Source: Sceloporus undulatus (Eukaryota; Chordata; Lepidosauria; Squamata; Phrynosomatidae). From it: 64,000 nt of DNA. Every line of letters begins with the position of its first letter. Position 1 is the stretch's first letter. The position numbers and the translations under genes are program-made. The notes below the pieces were generated by a model. That model did no database searches, was not told where the DNA came from, and was given only the letters and a program-made list of their open reading frames with translations. Location: contig NC_056523.1 in assembly GCF_019175285.1 (NCBI RefSeq), positions 185,008,180 through 185,072,179 on the forward strand, read 5' to 3'. Shown here piece by piece: positions 1-25,974 of this stretch.

Positions 1-1876
1 ACATGAGCATGGGTAACATATGGGTAAGGAAGGCCTAGATTATTGTGCCAACAGTTCACAAGCACCCAGACCTGAATGAATGAATGATTCTGTATCTCTC
101 AAGATAAAGTTATATATGTATGTATGATGGTACTTTAGCAGAAAGGGATCTAAAATCCTGGGACCAAAGACCTCCTCTTTCTTATCTTTTGAAATAGGGG
201 ACTTGTCCTATAGCAGGGATGGGGAACCTTAGGGTCTCCAGACATTCTGGATTACAAATCCTACAATCTTTTACTACTCTCTGTGCTGGTTGGGGCTGCT
301 GTGAGGTATAGGCTAAAACATCAAGAGGACCGACATTATCCACACTCCTCTCTTACAGCTACAGTGGACCCATCAGATATACAATTCAGGGATCCTCCCT
401 GGGTTAACCATGAAATGTGTGCAACCTAGATTTTGTGAATATTAATCGGGCCATTTTACATCCCAGTTTGGGGTTAGTATCTGCACAGGGGCCAGGGACA
501 AACTTCCTCCCCTACAACCCAGCTGAAAAACCTCCATTTGCTCCTGGTGGCATTTCCTCTGCACCGTCTCAAAATGGCAACTGAAAGTGAAGATGAATCT
601 CTGCCTGTCATCATTTTGAGAGTGGCTGCAGAAGAAAACAGAGATATTCAGGACATTAAGATGAGGTGCTTATTGGGGGTGGGGGTGTTTTTGTATGTTT
701 TCATGCATTCGGGGAATGTTTTTGAGTGATTTTAGGGCACAATTTACCCTCAAAACAAACTGGTCAATACTGAGATCTTTCTGTCTGATATCCTGGATGT
801 GTTTGCCAAGCTCAAGCTCACTTTACACACCAAGCTTACTCTAAAAACCAAAAATATAACACTCCAACACGTGCATTTTTTAAAAAATTAGGGGACTGAT
901 GGGCCACTGCAGGGTCCACAAAAGTGAGGAGGAGCCAATTCAGGAGCCATTTCAGTTAGAACCAGCAGAACAAAAACAGCCTTTGTCCCGGAGATGTGAG
1001 AACCAGCAGAGGGGAAGAAGGAGGAATTTAGAAGTGTTGGCCAAACAAGTGGAACAATGGGATGGGAGGAAGCCAGCCTGCCCTGATATAAGTGTGTCCT
1101 GAGAAGGGCATTTGATATTAAAATATTGGAGATAACACTGCTGAGCAAAGTTACTTCATAGACCATTGTTGAGTATTATTTTTGCTGACCAATGACTAAG
1201 ATCAAAGTCATTCTCATTGAGTTTCCAAACCACAACATAAATGATACCATTCTAATTAAAGGCAAGAGTGTCTTGGCTGCTCTCTCTTTTACACACACCC
1301 ACACACACTCTTATTCTTCCTACATACAAGCCTCTATGTTGAAGACAAATTGCTGCCTCATTTTTTGTTTAGAATCATGAATCAACTTAAACAGGATACA
1401 AGGAATTTCAGATTCACTCATCCACCCGAAGGAAAGCCTCCCTGTGAGTACACAGTATAAATATTGCTTAAAAATGGCTGGATCAAATCAAGGCCTCTCT
1501 ATCTTCCAATATTGGCCCATCCCTGGATAAGAGAATGCTTCCTTGTTGTCTTTTCAGCCATCATCTTGTTTCTAGGTCTTACTAAGCAAAAGTTTACTTC
1601 CTGCACCTGATGGCAGCTACTCCCTCATCCTTCACTATTGATCATTATGCAGTGTACCACATGCAAGTGGTCAGCTGTTGGTCCCGTCTGTTCCTTGCCA
1701 CGCATTACACAAAAGCCTGCAACATCCTCCCCTCTACACCCATAAACCCCCACCCACTGTTTCCTTCATCCTGTCTATCTTCCTCAGTCAGCATCATCTT
1801 TGCAGCATGGGTAACACCAAGCATCCTGCTGGTGTTACAGAGGTGGCAATCAAAGAGTAACAATCTCCAGACAAAC
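1..1876 (-). other. ATP13A1 intron 7 (partial)
   Basis: No exon was found. About 215-345 carries a worn copy of the palindromic ACTACAACTCCCA-type repeat. A short TG/CA-like patch (ACACACACCCACACACAC) lies at 1291-1308. The 50-codon frame at 571-690 is not recognisable and is treated as chance. Confidence 0.7.
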
Positions 1877-19542
<17,666 letters not shown>

Positions 19543-19564
19543 CTTGGCTCCGGGAACCACCATC

Positions 19565-19955
19565 CCCGCCGCCGCTTCTACTTCCGGGTCAGGAGGTTCC
19601 CGCCGCGCATGCTCACTCGCCGCGTGTCCAAACTGCGCATGCCCGGAAGCTCGACTTTCTTTCCTGACCACCGGCGCTCTACACGTGGCTTTCGGCGAAG
19701 CGTCGTCGTCCTTTCAACGCGCATGCGTGCACCTCTGGCGTCACGGCCGCTGCCTCGGACTTTCTGAACATGCGCAGAAGAGTGGCCGTACTAGTAGTAG
19801 CGAAAGAGTATGCGCGCACCTCCGGTGTCATGGCTACTGCCTCAAATGTCCTGAGCATGCGCAGAAGAGTGGCCCTAGTAGTAGCGACAGAGCATGCGCG
19901 GCCAGCGAGAGGAGGAAGAAGAGGCTCAGTTTGCCCTTGAAGGAGAAGCATCAAG
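19565..19955. promoter_or_regulatory. Bidirectional promoter of ATP13A1 and CHCHD5
   Basis: The two coding starts, on opposite strands, are only about 410 bp apart. The interval has no TATA box. It carries repeated NRF1-like GCGCATGC words at 19605-19612, 19634-19642, 19719-19730, 19769-19776, 19855-19863 and 19892-19900, and ETS-type CCGGAAG (19643-19649). A reversed ETS word, CTTCCGG, lies near 19581. NRF1 and ETS sites are typical of housekeeping and mitochondrial gene promoters, which fits CHCHD5. Transcription start sites were not determined. Confidence 0.75.
19723..19900 (+). repeat. Tandem duplication of an 84-87-bp promoter module
   Basis: Copy 1 starts ATGCGTGCACCTCTGGCGTC at 19723, copy 2 starts ATGCGCGCACCTCCGGTGTC at 19810, and a third partial copy starts ATGCGCGGCC at 19894. 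Both complete copies contain CATGCGCAGAAGAGTGGCC followed by AGTAGTAGCGA, so each carries two NRF1-like words. Confidence 0.85.
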
Positions 19956-19957
19956 AT
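19956..19957 (+). CDS. CHCHD5: CHCHD5 exon 1: 5'UTR end plus the first two bases of the start codon
   Basis: Exon 1 ends …AGCATCAAGAT before a perfect donor GTGAGT (19958-19963). Only A and T of the ATG belong to this exon. The 5' limit of the exon is not visible but lies in the promoter repeat region. Confidence 0.88.
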
Positions 19958-22900
19958 GTGAGTGAGGCTTCTCTCTGGGTTTTTCGTTCCAGTTTCTCTG
20001 GCTCTACGGAAGCCCTGCTAGGCCAAACCAAAGTACTGCATAGCCCAGCAGCCTGCCTCCCTGAACCTCCTAAAGCGACAGGGACTGAAGGCAGCAGCTC
20101 AGGCTGGCAAAGGGTGCTTCTACATACACTCTAGAAATGGTGCAGTTTGATCCCACTTTAGGGCAAGGTTTTGTTCAGAGGTTGTTGTTTTTTGTGCCAT
20201 TGTGGTATCCTCTGAGGCTGAGAGAGTGTGACTTGCCCAAAAGAGTGGGTTTCTATGACTAAGCAGAGGATTTGAACCCTGGTCTCCTCCAGAGTCCTAG
20301 TGTGCATCTATATCAGTGGTCCCCCCCAAACTGTGCCCTTTGAAAGAGATTTTGGACTTTCAAGATTTTGGCCAATAAGTCTGGGATTCTGGGAGCTGAA
20401 GTCCAAAATTCCCTTTACAGAGCACACTTTGGGGGACCACTGAAGTAGGAACAATGCAGTTTGACACCACTTTTACGTGCTGTCGGTTCATCCTATATAG
20501 AATCCTGGGATTTGTAGTTTCACAAGGTCTTTGGCCTTCTCTGCCAAAGAGGGCTGGTGCCTCACAAAACTACAGATCCCAGGATTCTCTAGGATGGAGC
20601 CAGGCCAGTTAAAGTGGTGTCGAACAGCGTTATCTCTGCAGTGTATATGCACCCCACATCCGACACTCAAACCATTACGGCACACACGCTCTCTCATACA
20701 GTACATACTCTCCTTAGATATCCCAGGATTCCATAGGATGGAGCCATGGCAATTAAAGTGGTGCCGGATTGCATTGTCTCTGCATTCAGGGAATCTTGTA
20801 GCAGCTTTGAGACTAACTGAAAGAGAGAAGTTGGCAGCGTGAGCTTTCCTAGACTTGAGCCTACTTCCTCAGATGCAGGTCCAAATGTCGTTAAAGCCTA
20901 CCAAAGCTCATGCTGCCGACTTCTTTCTTTCAGTTAGTCTCAAAGGTGCTGCAAGATCTCTTTGAATATAGACTTTCCATACTGATCCCTTTGCATACTG
21001 ATTGGTCTTTTTAAAACATAGTGAGGTTTGATCCCACCCACCCCCAATACCAAAATCTGTGGATGCTCAAGTCCTATTCAATACATGGCCACATAGCCCG
21101 AAAAAGCCACAAGAAACTATGGATGCCAGCCATGAAAGCCTTTGACTTTATATATTTCTGTATTGTGGAATGACCTGCCAGAAGAGATTCAACAACTGAA
21201 TACACTGTCTGAATTTAAAACAGCATTAATTAAAACAACATTAAAGACTAATCTCTTCCAACAAGCTTATCCAGATGATTTTTAAAACTATAATTTTGAA
21301 ATGATGCATTTTAAACATAGATTATTTTAATATATATGTGTCTTCTTTGTTATTGTAATTATGTATGTTTTCACTGATATTGTGTTCTTAACTGATGCGT
21401 ATTTATTGGATTTTTGTTGTTCCTCACCTTGATCCATGGGGAGAGGCAGGTAAGAAATAATAATAATAATAATAATAATACAGTGTGGATGCACCCTCGG
21501 ATGCCGTTACCAGTCTAGCCTGGTTAAGTGACTTCTTGTCCTTCAAAGTTGGTGGAGACATTTAACTGTATTTCTGAAGTTGTCCAAGGCCCAAGATACA
21601 CCGGCCAAAAGCGGTGTGCTGGTGCCAAAACTAGGATTCCAGAGCACATGGCAACCGCACACTCCAGAACCCTAGTCCGTACGGGCGGCGACCTCATGGT
21701 GGCGTCCTGTCCACGTGGGCACCACCATGATGCCGCTGCCGCTGCTCAGCATCTGCACATCGCTGTGTGTTGCATATGTCACGAGTGCACCAATGGCGCA
21801 CTCATGACATACGCAGCGTACCACAAAAAGAACCCAGAAGAACTGGGTTCTTTTTACTGCGGAGGAACGCTGTGTGGTTTGGCTGCTGCGTCCTTCTGCA
21901 GTTATAACAGGCAACTCCAGCTGCTGTTTCAGGGTGGTCTGTACTGCCTCCAAGTTGCTTTCTGTTTGTCAGTTCATTAGTTACCCTAGCAGCCTGTCTT
22001 TCTTGGCTGTCTTCACCCTCACTTGATCCTCAAAACAGCCCTGTGAGGTAGGTCAAGCCCAATGGTAGTGGTCCACTGTTGCCAACTGCATACGTCTTTG
22101 GTTGTGAATTCTGTAGTGTGAATTATCCCCCTTGTGCAGAAGGGTTTCCCTTTGTCTAGCCTACTTGTCCCATCTTCAGCTGGTAACTCTTGATTATGTA
22201 CTAAGAGTGAGGAGACAAACATCTCTCTGTCTGCTTTCTATATGCTTTGGTTCATAATTTTGCCAGAGATTCATCAAGTCAACGATTAAACAAATTCCTC
22301 TGAAAACTTAAAGAATGCCTCTGGTGTTATGCGTCTACACCCATCTGAGTTTAGGATGTAATCAGATTAGGGAGTAGGACTGGTTTGGTTTGAGGTGGTA
22401 TGTGTGAGAAATTCTGCTAAGTATTTACTGTACCCACATGGCATTCTTCCATAGAATTTCTACAATATTCTGTCCATCATGCCACATAGTTGTGCTTGTT
22501 CTTTTCTTTATTAAGGGCATAATGTCTCTATCCCAATAGGCAGGCAGCCTTGGAGGTAACAGCACGTCATTGCCGCAAAGAAACTGAAGCATATGGCCAA
22601 TGTGTCGCGGCCAACCCTTCCTCCTGGCAGCAGGACTGCCACCAGCTCAAGGTTGAAATGGCCAAGTGTACCTCTTCCCAGTAAGTTTTCTAAGAGAACC
22701 ATTTAGCAAATACCTTTGTGTAGAATAAATCTGGGCTGTATCCACACTGTAGAAAGAAAACAGTTTGATATCACAAATTCTGTAGGACAGTTTTACTGCC
22801 ATAAATCTGTCCTACAGAATCCTGGGCTTTGTAGTTTGGTGAGGCACTAGACCTATCTGACAGATCAGACTCATCAAACTACACAGCCCAGGATTCCACA

Positions 22901-24586
22901 GGATGGATCATGGCAGTTAAAGTGGTGTCAATCTACTTTGTTTCTGCAGAGTGGGAGAGCTGCCAGATGGCTCTTCAAATTTTCAGATCCCGTTTTGCCT
23001 CTCTTCCCCTGCTTTCTCTTTCTCTTTTTCTTTCTCCTTTTTTAATTTTTATTTAATTTTTAATTTTATTTTATTGGCGTGAGGATGTGCTGTAGTAGTT
23101 TGATTGTTCAACTATGACTAGGACTCTGGAAACCAGACTTCAAAACTCCACTCAGCCATGAAAGCCCACTGTCACACTCTTCCAGCCTCAGAGGAGGGCA
23201 AAGGCAACCCCCTCTGAACAAATCCTGCTAAGAAAGCCCCGTTATAAGTTCACCTTAGGGTCACCATACCTCGGAAATGACTTGAAGGCACACAGTAACA
23301 ACACTATCATTTCACATCACAGAAAGTGTGGCTGGATGGATACAGGATGCAGGTTGCTGGAAAAACCTTCTTACACCTGTCTGTTTTCTCTTTCACATTT
23401 GTCTAGTTATGCTTAAATGTAAATTTAGACACCAACAATTGGCGGCTGAGAGTGGGGAGTATACTGCTAGTCTGCTGAATGTGAATGGGATGGCACATGT
23501 AGTAGGGGGCAGTGTGGCTCTGTGCGTGCAGTACAGACAGGTAAGGGCTTTCCCTGTCTGTATCTCATGCAGTTTGGGCTGCTGTCTGGATAATATTTCT
23601 AATGCTCTCATGTGGACAATTGTTACAAAAAGTGGTGGTGTGATGATGAGGATAATGGAAGGGAAAGTGTGGGTCTTTTTTGTTTCCAGACCTTTCTAAA
23701 TGGAAAGTGTTGCTTTTAGTCAGCAGAATAGCTTACAGGAATAAGAAGGAGAAAGTGTTGGAGTGATAAACAAGACCCTTAGTGTGTGTATGACTGTTCA
23801 TGGCTGACTCATGGACTGAGTTTGTATGTGTGGATCCCTCCCTCCCTCATTTTAGGTTTCCAACTGCTTCTTCCATAAGCCATTAGTAAGTGGAGGCAAC
23901 CCTGTGTGAGGCATATGAGTTTAAATAAAACCTTCATAGAAACTGGGAACGATCTTTGAGAGAAGGGTCTATGAACAGAAATGGGTGGCAAAATAGGAAA
24001 GATTAACATGGGCAAGGGAGTTTTGTGAATCTGATTTTTCTTGAATTGTAATATTTACTGTAACTGTTACTGTACTCTAATAAATTTGTCTCAGTAATGT
24101 TTTCCTTTAAGGCAGCTAAATATTACCATATCCATTTTACAGATAAGGGACAACACTGAGGGTGTATCTACATGGTAGAAATAATAAATGTTGTATGACC
24201 ATGCTATGGAATCCTGCCATTTGAAGTTCTACAAAGTCTTTAGCCTTCTTTGCCAAAGTGCTGATTCCTCACAAAACTTCAAATCCCAGGATTCCCTAGG
24301 ATTGAACCATAGCAATTAAAGTGGTGTCAAAATGCATTATTTCTACATCATAGATGCACACTTAGAGATTCAAATAAGAGCTCAGGCCCTGTCAGTTTTC
24401 CCCATTTTTACATACCTGTGTGGCTTTTGTTGCAGCCCAATTGTACAGAAGATTCGTCGTGATTGTGCTGAACCATTTGCTGCTTTTGAACAGTGCCTTA
24501 AACTAAACCAGACGTCTGTGGTGAACTGCACAGAACACGTCCAGCAGTTTTTACTCTGTGCTGACAAGGTGAAACTGGCCACATAA
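19956..24586 (+). CDS. CHCHD5: CHCHD5, twin-CX9C mitochondrial protein (3 exons)
   Basis: The exons end at 19957, span 22540-22680 and begin at 24436. Joined, they give ATG CAG GCA GCC TTG and 97 residues: MQAALEVTARHC… ending CADKVKLAT. Human CHCHD5 starts MQAALEVTARYC and has about 110 residues, so this one is shorter at its variable C-terminus. Four CX9C pairs are intact: Cys 12/22, 34/44, 58/68 and 79/89, forming two CHCH hairpins. Such proteins are oxidised and retained in the mitochondrial intermembrane space by the MIA40 pathway. The start codon is made only by splicing (AT|G), and an in-frame TGA at 19938-19940 rules out an upstream start in this frame on the same exon. An alternative donor inside the last exon (AAG|GTGAAA, 24568 on) could give another C-terminus. 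Confidence 0.95.
20160..20303 (-). repeat. tRNA-derived squamate SINE, reversed, truncated, inserted in a MITE
   Basis: CTGAGGCTGAGAGAGTGTGA and GAACCCTGGTCTCC mark the SINE. The preceding CTAGAAATGGTGCAGTTTGA (20130-20150) is the left arm of a family A MITE cut off by it. Confidence 0.75.
20314..20442. mobile_element. Short foldback element with CAGTGGTCCCCC ends
   Basis: The ends CAGTGGTCCCCCCCAAACTG and AAAGTGTG-type AGCACACTTTGGGGGACCACTG are inverted repeats, and the interior pair GATTTTGGACTT / AAGTCCAAAATT also folds. The ends are hAT-like, but no clear 8-bp duplication is left. Confidence 0.7.
20445..20657. mobile_element. Palindromic MITE, family A
   Basis: AACAATGCAGTTTGACACCA pairs with AGTGGTGTCGAACAGCGTTA, with inner arms CTGGGATTTGTAGTTTCACA and CAAAACTACAGATCCCAGGA. 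Confidence 0.88.
20704..20790. mobile_element. Right half of a family A MITE
   Basis: ATCCCAGGATTCCATAGGAT to GATTGCATTGTCTCTGCA is the right arm only. The left arm is absent and the next element starts at once. Confidence 0.75.
20788..20965. mobile_element. Foldback element (GAGACTAACTGAAAG arms)
   Basis: The left arm TTTGAGACTAACTGAAAGAG with GCAGCGTGAGCTTTCC is mirrored by AAGCTCATGCTGCCGACTTC and CTTTCAGTTAGTCTCAAAGG. The loop is short (around CAGATGCAGGTCC). Confidence 0.8.
21160..21480 (+). mobile_element. L2-like LINE 3' end
   Basis: The frame reads LWNDLPEEIQQLNTLSEFK… then a TLKTNLFQQAYP-like end (observed TNLFQQAYPDDF), the C-terminal signature of L2/CR1-type reverse transcriptase proteins. 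An AT-rich 3'UTR and an (AAT)n tail at 21458-21480 follow. Confidence 0.75.
21640..21960 (+). mobile_element. GC-rich non-autonomous element, copy 1
   Basis: This stretch shares GTCCACGTGGGCACCACCAT-, TGGCGCACTC- and GTTCTTTTTACT-type blocks, in the same order, with 39755-40025 on the other strand. It contains a perfect 13-bp hairpin, AAAAAGAACCCAG (21825-21837) against CTGGGTTCTTTTT (21843-21855). The family is not recognised. Confidence 0.6.
22540..22680 (+). CDS. CHCHD5: CHCHD5 exon 2 (residues 1-48)
   Basis: The acceptor is TCCCAATAG. The exon supplies the G of the start codon and then CAG GCA GCC TTG GAG. It encodes the first CHCH hairpin (HCRKETEAYGQC and DCHQLKVEMAKC) and ends in phase 2 within His-48 (CA|C). 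The donor is GTAAGT. Confidence 0.95.
22737..22958. mobile_element. Palindromic MITE, family A
   Basis: CTGTATCCACACTGTAGAAA pairs with TTCTGCAGAGTGGGAGAGC. The inner arms CTGGGCTTTGTAGTTTGGTG and AACTACACAGCCCAGGATTC pair. Confidence 0.85.
23085..23305 (+). repeat. tRNA-derived squamate SINE, near full length
   Basis: It runs from GATGTGCTGTAGTAGTTTGA to AATGACTTGAAGGCACACAG plus an ACAAC tail. Confidence 0.88.
24166..24362. mobile_element. Palindromic MITE, family A, 70 bp before CHCHD5 exon 3
   Basis: GTATCTACATGGTAGAAATA pairs with GCATTATTTCTACATCATAG. The copy sits within the last 270 bp of intron 2, close to the branch-point region. Confidence 0.85.
24436..24586 (+). CDS. CHCHD5: CHCHD5 exon 3 (residues 48-97 and stop)
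   Basis: The acceptor is TTTTGTTGCAG. The exon encodes PIVQKIRRDCAEPFAAFEQC and, further on, NCTEHVQQFLLC (second CHCH hairpin), then ADKVKLAT and TAA at 24584-24586. A long GT microsatellite begins 35 bp after the stop. Confidence 0.94.
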
Positions 24587-24617
24587 GGTTGGTGCCTCAG
24601 TTGATTTTCTGTATTCA

Positions 24618-24620
<3 letters not shown>

Positions 24621-24676
<56 letters not shown>
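24621..24676. repeat. (GT)n microsatellite in the presumed CHCHD5 3'UTR
   Basis: About 27 uninterrupted GT units lie 35 bp after the stop codon. Confidence 0.95.
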
Positions 24677-24677
<1 letters not shown>

Positions 24678-25626
24678 ACACCTCTAGGTATACCTACCGA
24701 ATTGGATATTTTGAAATTAAGGTGAGATGAGATTTTAACTGTTCATCTGCCTTTCTTTCCAAGCTGACATGATGGTATGAAATGTTCTTCAGTATTTTGC
24801 CAAGTAGAAAGGATCAGTGGCAGAATGCTGAACATCTGTATATCTTCCATTAGAAGCAAAAGAGGCAGTTGCCCTCAGAGCAGATTCTCACATAGGACCT
24901 GATAAGGCTGAGGGGAGCTGTGTGCACTGAGCTTTTTAGGGAAACAGGATTTATGAAAGAGGAAAGCTGAAGAATTTGAGCCAAATAATTAGGACAGAGA
25001 TTGAAGGCAGAGAAGCTAGAACCTTTTTCAAGTCCTAGATTGAGAGGGACTTTGGAAGGAGAAGAGCTGAATGTATGCCACATTTTAGATTTCAGTATGT
25101 CACATTTCAGTTTTCTCTATTGGTTCTCTGTTTCCTATACCTTTGCAAGCCTGCTTCAGCAAGAGTGAAAAATGACAATTCGTTTTTGTAGGCTGCAGTT
25201 CCTAGAGATACTGATGAAAAGCAGAAACAAGAAATAATCTTGTGGCATCATAAAGACAAACACCTTTATGGCCATCAGATGCATGGAATATTACATAGTA
25301 TTTCAGGTATATATACAGTAGTTGTTTCAGGGGGTACTGTAGATAGACAATGAGATTATAGGAAGATGAAATGCAGCAGACATTGACAATGAAAACCATA
25401 TTATTTACACTGGCCAGCACAAAACTGTTACTGATGACACAACCTTCTTGCTACCAGATCAGCCAGTTAACACATGTAGACCTCAGCACTACATCAATAC
25501 ACTACAATCTCAGTATAGTGTAAATATCCACATGCAGGCCTAAGCTACACTGAGCCATACACACACATACACCGACTTACTGTAAATCCCTTGAAGCTGC
25601 TCTGCACAGACATCAGGATCAGAGAA

Positions 25627-25752
25627 GTGTCTGGCTACATCCCTATAGCCAGACACAAAATAATGACATCAGTATTGAAATCAGTTGGTGTGCTCCAGGG
25701 GTCTTGCTGCTGCTGTAATCATTGTGTGTCTGGCTATGGAGACATAGCCAGA
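25627..25752. repeat. Pair of small hairpins sharing the TGGCTA arm
   Basis: GTGTCTGGCTA (25627-25637) pairs perfectly with TAGCCAGACAC (25646-25656). About 75 bp later TCTGGCTAT (25729-25737) pairs with ATAGCCAGA (25744-25752). The two hairpins could be the arms of a worn foldback element. Confidence 0.55.
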
Positions 25753-25968
25753 TTCTTTTCCAATCCTGCCTGCTCGCTCTGAAGCATGGAATGACTATTC
25801 AGGGCACCTCCAGAGGCTTTAAAGTTGGAGGGGGTAGGTGCTGTGGAAGGGAAAAGACAATATGAACTGCCACAGAACACAAAAAAAGGGTATCTCCTTG
25901 CATAAGGAACACGTACTCATGTGTATGACCCTGACAAAATTCTGGCTGTAAGTACTGAAAGAATGCTA

Positions 25969-25974
25969 AATAAA
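25969..25974 (+). terminator. Candidate CHCHD5 polyadenylation signal
   Basis: AATAAA lies within GCTAAATAAAAAATG, about 1.4 kb after the stop. Another AATAAA is at 26396-26401. Choice between them is not possible from sequence alone. Confidence 0.35.

Larger units (their letters stand above)
19958..22539 (+). other. CHCHD5 intron 1
   Basis: This 2.6-kb intron is built largely of nested transposons from 20.11 to 20.97 kb, an L2-like LINE tail (21160-21480) and a GC-rich foldback element (21640-21960). The remainder (21980-22530) shows nothing recognisable. Confidence 0.7.
22681..24435 (+). other. CHCHD5 intron 2
   Basis: It holds two family A MITEs and one SINE. About 23310-24160 shows no recognisable element. 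Confidence 0.65.

Noticed and set aside
538-729. Open frame with an acidic, coding-like stretch (MATESEDESLPVII)
   Set aside because: It does not match the next expected ATP13A1 exon, lies on the opposite strand, has no clear splice sites and resembles no family I know.
1-1876. ATP13A1 exon 8 expected next
   Set aside because: No minus-strand match to the following conserved segment (EPIEDLSPD, HVIFGGTK) was found, so it must lie outside the window.
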